64,000 nt of DNA from NCBI RefSeq assembly GCF_001522545.3, contig NC_031771.1, positions 27,103,277 through 27,167,276 on the forward strand, written 5' to 3'. The translations under genes were made by a program, and so were the position numbers. Every line of letters begins with the position of its first letter. The first letter of the stretch is position 1. Below the pieces are notes generated by a model. The model was not told the DNA's origin. It searched no databases and worked only from the letters and a program-made list of their open reading frames with translations. This DNA comes from Parus major (taxonomy: Eukaryota; Chordata; Aves; Passeriformes; Paridae). Of this stretch, positions 1 through 13,600 are shown in pieces.

Positions 1-149
1 CATGGAAGTTACATTGATTCATGACTTTCCATGTCAGCACATTTAATAACATAAAAGACCCTTTGTTTTCTGCAAAGAATAACCAAGGGTTATTGCTTTA
101 ATACATAGTTCTTATTTTGATGTAAACTATTACTACAAACAAATTTAAG

Positions 150-239
150 TAAATATTAAATTAAATTTAAATTACTTTTTTTAATTTAAAAAATAAATTA
201 ATTTAAATAATATTAAATTAAATTAAATTAAATTAAATT
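150..239. repeat. AT-rich low-complexity with AAATT repeats
   Basis: This stretch is almost only A and T. It ends in a clean run of the pentamer AAATT (about 211-239) and begins with diverged copies of the same unit. It is ordinary simple sequence. Confidence 0.85.
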
Positions 240-1385
240 GCCAAAAATCAAGGCACTTCATCATCATAATACTTCTGAAGACACCTCATATCCATAAGCC
301 AGATATTTGATGGATTGAATGAGCTATTATCTTATTTTTGAAAATCTCATAGTGCGTGTGTTTAGTTAGTTCTTCTTAATTTCATGCATTAAAGATTGTA
401 TTTAAACTTCTTTCAAGTCTTAGGGTATTAAGAGTGAACATATATCTGAAAAAACCTGAATGTGATATAAAGGAATGAAGTCAAGATGATTCAGAAGATT
501 TTGTACTTTTGTCACAGCTGAGGTTTTTCTGAGTCCTGGAGCATAGGATGTTATACTTCAAAATTCTAAAAATCTACTAAAATATTACAGTGAAACATCA
601 TTATTGAGCTTGTTTGTGCCGTATTTAAGGGTATTTGATGCAACACAGTAAATTCTCTGCCTTTACTGATCTACAGAAAGCATTTTCAACTGTTGATTAA
701 CTTTGAAAAGGTTGTCAAACTGTCTGCAGAAGAGAGATTGCAGTGTATACTTTACCTTGAGGGCAAGAACAGTGAACTTATTTGTTAAACAAGGAGATGC
801 ACTAATTTGTGGAAACAAGATAAGTAGTGAATTCAAATATTTGCTGAGTATTTTGTAATTAGTTGAGAGGACAGAGCCTCAATAAACTAAACAGAGCCTA
901 CTTCAAGAATCGAATATTGAGTCTGATATTGGTTTGGCCAGGAACTTACTGACAATAACATTAAAGGAAATGCAGCAAAAAGTGTAATGTATTTCTCAAT
1001 AAACACCTGACGTGTGAAATACTTTGCTTGCACTTTTTTAAGAAATCAGAGGAAGCCTGACTGTCAGAAAAATACTAGAAATATAATGTAAAGTGTATTT
1101 GTTTTGGAAAACTGTACTCTGTGTTGTCCTCCCTGACTTCTGGGATTAGGCCTGAATGCTATTAATTCAGGACAATTGAAGTAGAAGAACGAATTCCACA
1201 GTTCTTTTAGACACTATCTGTGCTCCATGCTGGTGCATGAATCTGTTTAAATGAATAGAATCACAGGCTTAAGTTTGAAATATTAATAGTACTAGCCAAT
1301 TAAATGTAAATATAAGTTTAGGGTCACTGAAGGAAAGCAAAACTCAGATCTATCTACATGTAAACCATGAGCAGAAAAAAACAAG

Positions 1386-1420
1386 TCTTTTTTTTGTCTT
1401 TTTTTTTTGTCTTTTTTTTT
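1386..1420. repeat. T-rich simple repeat with TTTTTTTTGTC units
   Basis: Three T-runs are separated by GTC, giving a short imperfect tandem repeat. Confidence 0.75.
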
Positions 1421-4332
1421 AATCTGTAATCTTTTTCTTTCTCTGGCATAAAAAATAAAGCCAGAAGATTTTTATACCCTCTGCTTTCTTCTCACAATAT
1501 ATGACACCAATTCTGGCTCATTCTTAAAAATTTTACATTAAGCAATGGGTTCCTATCACGTGAGCGAGTTGAGATGTGAGCTTTTATTGTTGACCCATAT
1601 CCCCTACACAGGTCACAAATACAGTCAAGTCTTTACTAGCACCTCCTGTCTGTGAATTCCACACAGGTTTGGTACTGATTGTAGCTTCTTTTGAGCTTCA
1701 CTGACAACCACACAGTGCCATCTGATGTCCTCAAAGAGCAATAAACAGTTCCTAAAATCTCTTAAATCATTTAAAAAAATCTCAAAATTAAGACTTGACC
1801 ATCGCAGAGCATTGCTTCCCAAGCCTATCTGGAAAAGAACCACTGTATCATTTGCCTGTGTTTTCATTAAAACAATCCTAAACTCTGTATGAAATAATGG
1901 GTTCTGAGCTAATCATTACTGCTCAGGATGGAATGATGATGGAAATGAAAATTCAGTCCATTGTAAGAAAATAATTTGTGAAATGGAGGGGATAGAGGTA
2001 GTGAATAAATTATGCTCTCAGAAAAATGGACAATTTTGCTGAAATCTCAATAAGCTTATTAAATAGTCTTATTTTTGGACAAGTATAAATTGAGTAAGAA
2101 ACAAATTCGCTGTGGGAACCAACTGAATACAGGCTTTGATCCCTTTATCACTTCACTGCACCATTGCAATTAATGGAATCAATCCTAAATCCTTTCCTTG
2201 TGTTTTTGGGAGGTCAACTCATGTGTGTGTCTTAGCATTATGTTGGATATTAATTGTCTCACATAGCTGTCAACATCCATATGCAAATTTGCTAAAATTG
2301 TATTTAAGGTTCCATAAGGACCTTAAAATGCTTTCTGACAAAGCAAGAGCCAGTCCTTCCCCTGAACCATGAGCAGTGGCTGTCAAAATCCATGCTATGA
2401 AAATACTTGAGAGAAATTAAAATAATAAAGCACCTTCTAGATTCCAAGACTGCTTCATCAACGTAAACATGTGCATGTGAATATTTATTTCTTGATATAG
2501 GTAAAATGCCCGGTTCATCCGGAGAGAGAGAAATGCAGGAATGGTAGGAGCAGGTGGCTGTTTTTGGGGCCAGGGGTTGTTTTGCAGGCGATGAGGGTGC
2601 GGACAGCGGTGAAATACAGCCACCTACCGGCCTTTGGGTCCCTTGGCCTCAGCAGCCAGCTCCTCTCGCACAGGAGTTCAGCTTTGCAGCATGAAAACGT
2701 GCCCCAATCCAGTGGAAGTTTTAATTACGTCCCTGGGTTATCAATTGTCAGTGATTGGCATTTATTTTGGATGTGTTCAAGCACAGAAGGGAGGACTGCG
2801 GCACGCTGGTAACAGTGTCCCAGCCAAGGAGAATTTCACCCCAGGATTTGAGAGGATTGCATGACTTGCAGAGGATTAGTCATGTTTCCTGCCATGCTGC
2901 AATATGTTGGCATCTGACTGGTAATGTAGTCCCTATCAAAACACACGTGGAAGACACCTTAAAATACATTCACAGAGAGCATCTGTCTGTATGTCTATAC
3001 AGATAGCCACATATACCAGACAGTACTCTTTCTGATTCTTGTTTCAAAGTTGACTTTAAGGAGCTAAAATAAATATATATTTAGGACAAAATTCTCTGGA
3101 GTCAACTATGCATACGTTACCTGGTGGTTTTTCTTCCCTACTGTGATTATTTGGATGTTTACTAGTTTATAGGGACTCAAAACACACAAATTTTCAACAT
3201 AATAATGACATACTTTCATAGTGTAATAATAAAAATATGTACAGGGAACCAAATTTTCTTTCTTTATGACCCCCTTGGTTCTATCAGTTTAATAGATTAA
3301 GACAGGAATCGTTCATCACTCAGGCACTGAGAACATAAAATGGTGCTTTATAGCCTTTCTCTGCAATAGGAAAACACTGTACCTCGCTAAATAAAGAACC
3401 AAATTCTGAGTTGACTATTCCTATCTTCTCTCAACTGCATTATTTCTAAACACAATTTGAAAATAGTCTACCCGGAAGCCTTATCAACAATTTCCAGAAG
3501 TACTTACTTATTTTCAACATGGCTACTTTTTACATCAATAAAACAATAAAACCCCCTCTTTATCATCACCACATACTTAGCATTGTCAGCGTTACACCAA
3601 ACGCTTTACTTTTCATCCTTCCTGCAGAGATCCCAATGTTATTAATCAAATCCTAATTTTATTATAACATCATGTACAAGATGTAATCCAAACCCACTTG
3701 GAATAGCAGTGTCCTTGTTAAGGAAGGCCAAGAGTTGTGTCAAGAGTATATTGTGTCAAGAGTAGAACGTGAGAGTCTGGCTGAGGCAGGGTCCTGGTTG
3801 GTGTCAGACACGGAGGATTGGCTCTGGAGTGCCTGTACACGATTAGCTCTCTGTGCAGGTGTCCGGAGACAGCCCTCCAGCTCAGGACTAGGAAATCGTT
3901 CCTCCTTACATAGGAGGGAATTTCCCGGCTTGCTGACATCTTCCTCACGTCCACAGACCACAAATTCAGTCCAGGACCTGAGAAATACTTTCTCTCGGAA
4001 CACAGACGTGCACTCCCACACACACAGTCTTATGTTTTTAATAAACACGTTTTGTTCTTAGGAGAGGAGGACAAGGTTTCATGAAGATTCCATAATCGGA
4101 CTGACACGCTTCTGAAGTTATTCTGAGCCTTGTGCCGGGGTTTCCCCAGCCGAGGTTTTGCCCCGACACACCGCCGCTCGCTCCGGTGGTGACACGGCCG
4201 CGCCCGCCAAGCCCGCAGCTCCTCAGGGATGCGGCAGCCCACAGCCCGCCACCGAGCCGTGTCCAGCGCGTCCCAGCACACGGACCATCACCGCCCGACA
4301 GCTCCCCGGCACTCTCCCCCGCGCACTCCGGC

Positions 4333-4340
4333 TTTATAAA
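4333..4340 (+). promoter_or_regulatory. TATA-like box
   Basis: TTTATAAA sits 98 bases before the end of the 5' UTR. A TATA box at this place would put the transcription start near 4363 and leave a 5' UTR of about 75 nt. This is inferred from position and motif only; a CpG-island gene may also start at several sites. Confidence 0.5.
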
Positions 4341-4437
4341 CTTCTCCCGCCCCTTTTCCCGATCGCCTCCGCAGGCCCCAGCTCCTCCCCAGCCCTGTGT
4401 TCGGCGGCCGCGGCCGAGGCGGTGCCCGCGCTCCGCC

Positions 4438-4603
4438 ATGAGCTGCGCCGCGCTGCTGGCTGCCCGGGGGCCGCGGCTCCTGGGGGCCGCCGCCCGCCCG
4501 CCCCGCTGGAGCCGCCGGCGCAGCGCGGCCTGCGAGCCCCCGGCGGGCGCCGCGGTGCGCATCGGCTGCGCCTCGGGCTTCTGGGGGGACACGGCGGCCG
4601 CAG
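4438..4603 (+). CDS. AtuA-like gene exon 1 (start, targeting leader)
   Basis: Encodes residues 1-55 plus one base of codon 56. The ATG has G at -3 and is the first in-frame ATG. The leader is rich in Arg, Ala and Leu and free of acidic residues up to Glu33. The family's opening motif, [11 protein letters not shown], is at 41-51. Donor CAG|GTGGGC. Confidence 0.9.
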
Positions 4604-7600
4604 GTGGGCGGTGGGGCGGCAGCGGCTGCCCGGGGGGCGGTGGGGAGAGCCGGCGGGGAGAGCCGGCGGGGGTCGGGGCACGGGTACGGGGGCCTGGCGA
4701 GCCCGGCGGGCGGCGGCCCCAATGCCACAGGCAGCCCCGTTGCGCAAGCGGCCGGGCCGGGGCTGCCGCCGCACGGCCGGGCCGGGCGGGCCGGCACCGG
4801 GGGTAGGGCCGGCACCGGGGGTGCCCCCGTGCTGATGGTGCCTTCTTGCCTGCCCCGCCAGTGCCGCAGCTGCTGTACGGAGGGAAGCTGGATTTCCTCG
4901 TCTTCGATTACCTGTCCGAAATCACCATGTCGCTGCTGACGGCCGCCAAGGCCCGGACTCCCGTAAGTAAAGCCGATGTCCGGCCCCAGCGTGCCGGGCT
5001 TGGCCGGGGAGGGTGCGCTCCGGTACTTCGCGACCTGCCAAACTCTCCTTCAGCCCAGATCGTGCCCGAATGCTGTTTAAGGCATACCTGCTTACGGGGA
5101 CACGGTTTCTTAAGTAAACTCTTTTATTCGGATGTATTTATTTGCATCTGTACAGTTTAATTTAGTGAAAGTGTTCATGTCGTTTCCCATCGTATTCCCC
5201 AAACGTTTTGAGAGGTAGTTTCTCTTCCCTGTTTTCTGTGTTAACCGAGGAGGCGGATTTGGTTGACATTCTTTAAGAAATGGTTACAGCTCTTAATTAT
5301 TTCAGGTTTTAGGTTACACTCCGGATTTTGTCTCCACTGCCATGGGTCCCTATATAAAAGATATTCACAGGAAAGGTATGCTACTCCTTGCATGAGTTTG
5401 TATGTTAATTCAGTACACTTGCTTATGGAGAGTTGGGGCTGTTCACTCAGGAAGGGAAGGCTCTGGGAAGACCTTACAGCACTTCCAGTACCTAAAAGGG
5501 GCTTGCAAGAGAGGTTGTCTTTTTACATGGATGTGTAGTGATAGAAGAAAGGGGAATGGCCATAAGCTGAAGGGAGGGTAGATTTAGATTGGAGGACATT
5601 CTTTACTGTAAGGGTGGTGAGGCACTGGAGCAGGTTGTTGAGAGAAGTTGTGAATGCCCCATTCCTGGAAATGGTCAAGGCCAGGATGGATGGAGTCCTG
5701 AATAGCCTTGCCCATAGTGGGAGACTTGGAACTAGGTGACCTCTAAGGTCTTTTTAACCCAAACCATTCTAGCATTCTAGGAAAAATCCCATTGTAATTG
5801 ACGTGGGGTACGGGTCTGATGGTGAAATTGGGTTGATTGAGGATATTTGATATAATTGTAAATATATACAAATATTTCCATGCATTTCTTAATGTAGCTT
5901 TAATTTGTGAATGGCAGATTGTTTTACAGATGTTTTTTAAAATATGAGATCTAGGTGTTTTCAAGGTAATTTAAGTTTTTCAAAATTCCTACATAGTTGT
6001 ACAATATGACTTTGCACTCATTCTTTTTTTGTTTACATTAGTAAAGTTTCACAGTGTCTACTACTGTTGCTGTCAGAGATGTTTGATGCTGTCTCTCTGC
6101 TTCATTATGTGTGTCTTTCTGGTCACTTTCTCCTTCCATTCATAAATGATAGATGAGAAGTAGCTATAGCAGTTATTTTTCTCTCAACAATTTTCTACTG
6201 GTTTATTCTGATCCTTTCACAGGTTAAATGTGGTTTATATTTTAATGTGGTTTTCATATTTTGCTTGATTGAATGTCTGTTACCTTGTGAAGGTGGTACC
6301 TTACTTGGGTTTCAGCAGACTTTGAAAAGTACAGGTGATTGATTATTGACGCTACTGAGCTTTATTTGCCTTTTTTTTTCTATTAGGTGTTCGTGTCATC
6401 AGTAATGCAGGTGGAATAAATCCACTTGCTTGTGCAGCTGCCCTTCAGGAGGTGGCAAAGAAAGCAGATGTTGATTTGAAAATAGCTGTTGTTGCTGGAG
6501 ATGATCTGATGAGTGAGGTATTTCACTTTAAGCACTAGTAGCATGAGTCTGTATAGCATGAAGGTGGCATTTACTGTTCCATAAGAATTTTCTGTGTCTT
6601 TATGCAGTAGTCTTCTTCTATCAGAACCATTGTTCTTCATTATCTTTCAGGTTTTCTTAATGCATAAATACAATTCTTGGTACATCTGTTTTTTGGTATC
6701 TAGTGGGGGTGAATTTTATAAGCTTGTGGGTCTTCTGTTTTGCTTTTTAAAGCAAAATCTGAATTTTCTGTAACGTCTGCCTGCTCTTTAGGGGAAGCTA
6801 TTACAGGCTGTTACTGCTTCTGTCTAAACTAGATAATCATACATGCTAATTCTTCTGAATATGGTGTAGCTACCACACATTCAAATGTTTATCCCTTCTA
6901 GCTTTTTTAGTGGTTTACAGGCATTTCCTGATGTTATTTTGTTTATAGACAGCTAGTTTTCTGGTTTGAAGTAATTAGTTTATAACAGTAAGGTAATGTT
7001 ATGTGAGAAGATTGATGTTTAAATATAAAAAAAAAAAAATAAAAATTGAAAGATTAAGTGCATGGGATTTTTTTTTAACTTAAAGAATTACACTTTATCT
7101 ATGAAATCTGAAAAAGAAAAAAAAAAAAAGTTGGCCATGCATAAAAAGCTATTGGGAAAAGAGTTTATACATAATAGTAGTTAAGAGAGGAGAGGTTTGC
7201 ACTGTGGTTAAATCTCTGCCTGTAACTTGGAAAATTATTTATCTGCATAGGATCTGTTACTCCTTGCATGCTCTTGAATGTGGAAGATCATCAAGTAAGA
7301 TTCTTTATTTGCAAGTTATGTGTGATGCTTGGACTTCCTTTTAGGAAACTTCTGCCCTACTGAAATTACTGTCTGTGGGCCAGAATTTCATTACTGGTAC
7401 AAATTTGAGCTTGTTATGGACATGTCTGATCTGAAATGCATTGTTTTTCTATGCTGTTGTCAGTACATAACTTACAGGAACAAAAAAGACACAGCTTTTA
7501 GGGCCTACAGACATTTATACTGTTGATACATGAAACATGGTAAATGTTACTTGTGGTTTGGAGGATTTCAGTCATTAACATAGAATACCAAATTACTTCA

Positions 7601-10600
7601 GAGTGGAAGTTTTGGTTTTTTTCCCACACCACAGATCCCATTTGTAAATTAGTGTTTACATGGACATTGTGTCTATGCAGTCACAGTCCCCTCAATCCAC
7701 TGGATTGCCAAACTGCCTAATTCACGGTCAAAAACACACACTCCCCCCAACCACTTTTCTGGAAATAGAATTTATTCTAAGTACCATATGAAGCTACAGG
7801 ATTAGCCTTGTTCTCTGGCCATGACACCATTGCAGATGTGGCAGATACATTTCTGTTTGCAGGGCTTGATTTATTTATTTGTACAGCAATTAAACGCAGT
7901 TTAAAGCCTAGGAAATACACCAGATTGTTGTTGTTGTTGGTTATATATAAATGAACATTCTTTGAAGACTGACTTAATTTTCTGCATGCTTGAAAAGTTG
8001 TGGTTAAAAGTGTATCTAAGGCTTTTAGCCATTCCACTGATTGGTATTGTTAATACTTTTAGTAATTATACTTGCCTGAGAGTTGCTATGAAGTGGATTT
8101 ATTGTTTGATACTAATGAGAAGCTTACAGTAGAAAATTCAAAATATTCATAGCTTGGATGTTTTTCTTGTTTTCTAACAGAAAGAGAAATTAAAAGGAGC
8201 TGGTATCACCGATTTAGAGAGTGGCAAACAATTTCCAGAGAATATTCACAGCATGAATGTGTATCTTGGGTAAGTTATTTTAGCAAGTTGTATTTATTAT
8301 GAACAACTAAATTTAACACATTGAATACAGGAATTTGTTTTGCTTTGCAGTTAGAACCACTTAGTATTTGAGGTTCACCTTTAAATTATTCAGGCAACCA
8401 GAAAAAAAAAATTGTTTGTAACTTGTAAATGAGCTTTAGTTATAACCTTGAAAGTTATTACTCCTTAGCAATACACCATCTTTGAATCATCAGGTTTTAG
8501 TTCAAGCCAAAACAGTGTTAGTTAAATTACAGCAATTGCAAAAATGCTTTTTCATATGCTGAGTATTCTGTTGCAGAATGGAGTAGTTTACTATGTTGTC
8601 ACTAGAGAAGTGCCAGCAAGGAATTCAAGTACTGGGATGTAGTCTGAGTGCCATAGGAGGTTCCGTTGTGTTGTGCTGAACTCAGTGTCAGGCTTTGTAC
8701 TCTTGAAATTGTGGAAACTGGTTTTTCAGGATGGTCACCTGTTTTGAAAGATCTCGCTTCCCTCCTTTATGATACTTTATTATACTTAGGATTTCCATAA
8801 ATCTCTGAATTCAGGTGTTCTAGCCACCTCTTTGTGAATGCATGTTTTCATTGTCACCATCCACTTTAGATGAATCAGTGTTAATCTGGTCCAGTAAAAG
8901 AGAAGGACTGAGAAATTAGACAGTGGTCACATGCATCTCTTCCAGTTGCTGATCCTGGTGATCCTATTCTTGCACAGTGCTCTTGAATTTGGACAATATT
9001 GTGAGTTCTTAAATCACTTAGGTAATTGACCTGAAAGGTTTAAAATCGGAGGACTAAGTCACCAGGTTTTATCCATGAAGAATGTTCATCTTTATACGCT
9101 CATCTACAAGTTAAATGGTTAATGAATCTCTGAAAAACACTCTTTTCTGTAATTGATGATAGAAGTGTCAGTCTCTGCACTTTACTCAGTAAAGTTTCTA
9201 TGGACATTAAGAGAAGTGTTTCAGTTATGTTATTTAGGTATCTGAATTTGATAGTGCCCTCATGACTGCTCTTTAAAATACTCTTAATGTACATACCTCA
9301 CAAGTTGGTTGTTGAAGTAGATTTTATTGGTTTCCTAGGCAATTTTTAAGTGATGTTTAACCTGTATGTGTCAGGGAACTGTACTACTGTATTTTGTCAT
9401 TTTTAGTGCAAGACCAATAAGCAGAGCTCTAGACCTTGGAGCTGATATTGTTGTGACGGGCAGATGTGTTGACAGCGGGATTGTATTGGGACCACTCATT
9501 CATTCTGTAAGTACAAGTTAATTTCTGAATGATAATGAATATATGTGAGTGAATATTCAGCAGTCACTGTCAGGCAGCTTTTGTTCCTTATGGAAATGTA
9601 GATACTAAATTAAAAATAATGAACATTGTATTTTTTTCTTACATGCATGAAACGTTGTCAGCTTCCGCTTCTCCTAAATTGGCAGCAGGGATATTTGTTA
9701 ACTTGTATACCATTAAGCTGGAAAGCACAAGTGTAGTTTTGGAAGTCTTAGCCTCTTTCACCAGTATTTCACTCTTACCATTTGTTTTGGGTTTTTTCCC
9801 GTTGCCTTTCTTCAAAATTTAATGTGCAAGTGTATTTTTCTTTACCACAAGGTGTCGATAGTAGAGCTGACTCTGGTTAGGAGGTAGCATATGAGGTGGT
9901 TTAAAACACTGGGTTTTGTTTTTCAGTGGGTAAGCAGTTTTGTTTAAAGTAGTCAAGTTTCAATGCAGCGTTTCTGAAATTCCTTGGAATTCAAAAAATC
10001 CAACAAGCATGGTATTGTCATTTTCTGAAGTATTTTTAATAGGTTTTCATTAATTTTTATTTTTGTGAAGGATCACATAGTGATCCTTCACATATAGAAG
10101 CTTTCTTATGGTGCATATTTTAAAAAAATAGTAGAGTATGTGTCTAGTTAAAAACATGCTTTCTATTCTTTTTACTTCATGCATGTCATTCACTGCTTAA
10201 TCAATTTTCCATTTATAATTTCCATTATGACTTCTTATTTTATTCCTGGTTGTTTACTTTCTCAAAATAACAGTTATCAGTGTGTATTATCTACTCCAGA
10301 GAGACCTTATCTAATTCATTTAGGAAAGGTTTTAGGAAGATTTCTGCAAAGTGCTAAATAAGAAACAATTACCGGATTGCTTGCAGGTTGAACTCAGGAA
10401 AAAGATTCTAGTTAAAATTCGCAGTTAAACAGAAAGCATACTTAGAATTTTTGAGGGTGACTGGTAGTACTCCAGGAACTGATAATTTTCAAAAGTTGAA
10501 GATGCATAGTGGTTTGTTTGTCCAGGTTACACAAGATAGGTACTATACTTTTAAACCTGTAGGTTGTGCAGGTTTTGAGTAATAAGGATGTTGCACTTAC

Positions 10601-13600
10601 AGGTTTTTTGAGGAGGGTATGACTTTCACAGTTAAAATTTTTTGGGGTGTATCAGTAGGAGGAAAACTGAAATGTGTTAGATGTTTCTTTGCTAATTTGC
10701 TGTATAGGAACTCAAATCCATGTACAGTGCCTGTCAATTCTTTAGATTTAAAATATATCCAATGCATTACTATTCAAAGCAAAGAACATACTGTATGCAG
10801 TTTTTTGTACTGTATGAAACTTCTGTGTATTTAAAATATTTGTGTTTTTCTTCTAGTTTGGCTGGAATAGGGATGACTATGACTTGCTAGCTGCGGGAAG
10901 GTAAATGATATAAGAAGAAATGGGGTAAATCTATATTTCATATCATAATGTCAAGATACCAACTTTTTCAGCATGTACTAATTTTTCTTATTATCATTGC
11001 AGTCATTTATTTATATGTTTTTGTTAGTTTTGAGTTCTTTTTCAAGGCTCACTTACTACTCTCACATGGAATTGAAATTATAGAAACTTCATTCTAGAAC
11101 CAGCTTAAGGAAGAAAGGGTTGAAAGATTTTATATAACTACTTGACTTTCTCTTGCTGTTCATTTTGTGTCAAGAGATTAAATCTTACAGTAGAGGGCAC
11201 TGATTGCCAGGTTTTTCTTTTTGGCTGCCACTGTTGATAGTTGGGGTGGTTGCACAGCTTACTCTGAAAGACACACAAAAGCAGGTTCAGTCAGAAGGCA
11301 CCGTCCTGGTATGGTTTTGTTGAAGCTCAGTGTCAGTGCTCCCATTTACAAATCCTTGTAGGCCTAAGGTTAGGAATGTGATTCAGAAAGGGGTAGAATT
11401 ATGCCACCTAATTTTACATTGTACATCATGTATCTCAATTGAAGTCCTCATAAAAGAGTGATTACTTAGCCTGAGAACACTCTAGTTTTCTTGAATCTTT
11501 GCTTGAGAAAAAATGTGGAGAGAAGTTAATTCAGGCTCCACTGAATTGGAGATGATAGAGGTGAAATTTTCCACATAATTCTGTTGAATATTTATGGACT
11601 GTCACAATCAAAATTTGAAAATAGTAATACATAATCATAATACATTGCGTCCTTCACATTGAAGGTGAGATTTTCACTCTTCATTTTAAAATGGTCTTTA
11701 TCTATTTAGTTACACACAGCACAGACTACAAAGATACTGAATTTAGATCAAGTTTTGAAATTACTAAGGAAACATTGTTTTAGGTGTGAGGCAATAATCT
11801 AGGTATTCATTTTCTGTAGAAAAATTCTTCTTGTTAATGCCCTTTAAACACTCCATTAATCTTTCAGGATCCCAAGCTATGCTTAATGTATAATTCATAA
11901 TTGTGTTAGATACTTGTGGAGGAAAATAGCATGTTTTGTTATTTAGTTCTATTTCCATTGTATTTTAATTTCACTGGATTTGTGAAAAATGATTTTGCAT
12001 TATCCTTAGTTACTTTAATGCCATTTTTCCAGTCTTGCAGGTCATCTCATTGAATGTGGTGCTCAGTGTACAGGTGGAATATTCACTGATTGGCACACAG
12101 TACCAGACTGGTAGGTAAACTTGATACCAGCATGCATGTTTGTAGCAGACCTAAAGATGAGGATTTCTGCTTGTATCTGTGTTGTGAAAACTGTCTCCCC
12201 AAAAAGAGAAAGGTAGAAGCAAAATGTGTCTCTTGCTATTTTGCCACCTCAACATTACTTTTCCACAAGTTCTGTTTTCTGTTTTGAAGGTTTCCTTTTT
12301 CATGAGACAGGGTCTTTGTTTTGTTAACTTCACCAGATTCGGAAAAATAAATTAGACCTTTGATAATTTTTTTCCCTTTTAAACTATTCTTTTCCTGTTT
12401 CCTTCAGTATCCTGTGCTTCTTGAAAAGATTTATTATTCATTTTCATGTATGATTGTATTGGAAAAGACAATACTGATAGTTCGGATGCTGTTAAAATAG
12501 TCTTCAGTTAGATCAGAGATGCTTGCTGGTCAGTCAAAAATATTTGCATAATTTGCTTTGGTAGGGATGAATATATGCCGTAATTCTGTCCTGCTGAATA
12601 ACCTGATGAACATAAATGTGTTGGATGGTCAGTCCTTCCAAAAAGTTGTGTGTGTCTTGTGTTCAGAACTATTGAATTAGAGTTACATGTAGGTGTGTCG
12701 TTCTGCCTGCTGAGGGAGCTGGCTTTTTACCTGCCTGTTTTTAAGAGCAGTTTAAAAGTAGTTGGGGAACACATTTTTTGTGTAGTTCTGGTGGCAGTTA
12801 CTTCTGTATTTCTGGGGATGAAAAGGAGCAATCTTGTCCTATGCTGTATCATGAGAAAGGCAGCTCTTCTTTTATGTGGTGGAGGAAAGGGCTGAGGAGC
12901 AGCAGGGGGATGAAGGAGAGAAAAGTGCTTTAATACAGCATGTTCCTACTCCCAAGCTGACTCTGGTCCAGGTGGATGAACCAGCAGGACTGTGCCCTGC
13001 TGTCAGAAGAGCCATAGGGCTGCCTGGAATTTTTCTTCTTGTAGGGACTGCTTCTGATTCAGAGTGTGATCTTAAAATATGTGTGCTGCTTTTCTGAGCT
13101 CCTGAGCACTGATTGAAGGTGAATGCATGTATGGCATTGAAACAAGCGGGATCAGACACTTCTCATCTAATGGAAGGCTACTGAACAAGCTGCACTCACT
13201 CTTCACTGTTGTATTCTATGAGAAGTCAAAGGAGAGAGTTTATAGTAACAAGTCACTCTATCTGGTTTGTATAAACTATAAAATTTGTAATTCCTGTTCT
13301 GATGTCTCTCCCCATAATTTAATTTGCTGTATCATGAAACTTTTTAAAATCTTCTGTAACTGTGACTCCAGAAGACTTTGCTCTATAAAAGAATTAAAAT
13401 GAAAAAATAGAATACTAATTTTCTTATTAAAATGTTTGATAGGCTTTTATTTTTAAGGATTTTTCTATGGGGAGAGTCAATCTGGCTTTAAAAAAGAAAA
13501 GAAGCTTGAATATATTAAGGTGTAAGCTCTTGGAGGGGGAATAGTTAATTTTACAGGTGAGCTTATGTACATGAATATGCATAGCTAATCGTTTTGTGTC

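Larger units (their letters stand above)
1..4100. other. Upstream intergenic flank, no gene seen
   Basis: I see no coding exon here. Open frames on both strands are short, overlap each other and show no family resemblance. The sequence is AT-rich with simple repeats near 150-239 and 1386-1420. A patch of higher GC at roughly 2500-2870 has no recognisable product. The last few hundred bases rise in GC towards the CpG island of the next gene. Confidence 0.7.
4130..5050 (+). promoter_or_regulatory. CpG island over promoter and first exons
   Basis: GC content and CpG density rise sharply from about 4130 and fall again soon after exon 2. The island covers the proximal promoter, the 5' UTR, exons 1 and 2 and the short first intron. 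This is the usual arrangement for a broadly expressed vertebrate gene. GC-box-like stretches (CCCGCCCC type) sit just after the TATA-like box. The dense open frames on both strands here are by-products of high GC. Confidence 0.85.

Noticed and set aside
4132..4437. Upstream extension of the AtuA frame without stops
   Set aside because: It has no in-frame ATG, is low-complexity Pro/Arg/Ser and contains the TATA-like box, so it is more likely promoter and 5' UTR.
4038..4592. Minus-strand open frame of 184 codons over the first CpG island
   Set aside because: It lies opposite exon 1 and the promoter, is made of Arg/Ala/Gly/Pro as expected of GC-rich shadow frames, and has no family match.
12115..12120. 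Alternative donor GTAAAC after exon 8
   Set aside because: Using it would include TAG in frame directly after TGG; the GTAGGT donor at 12111 keeps the family sequence DW-HNIGFP.
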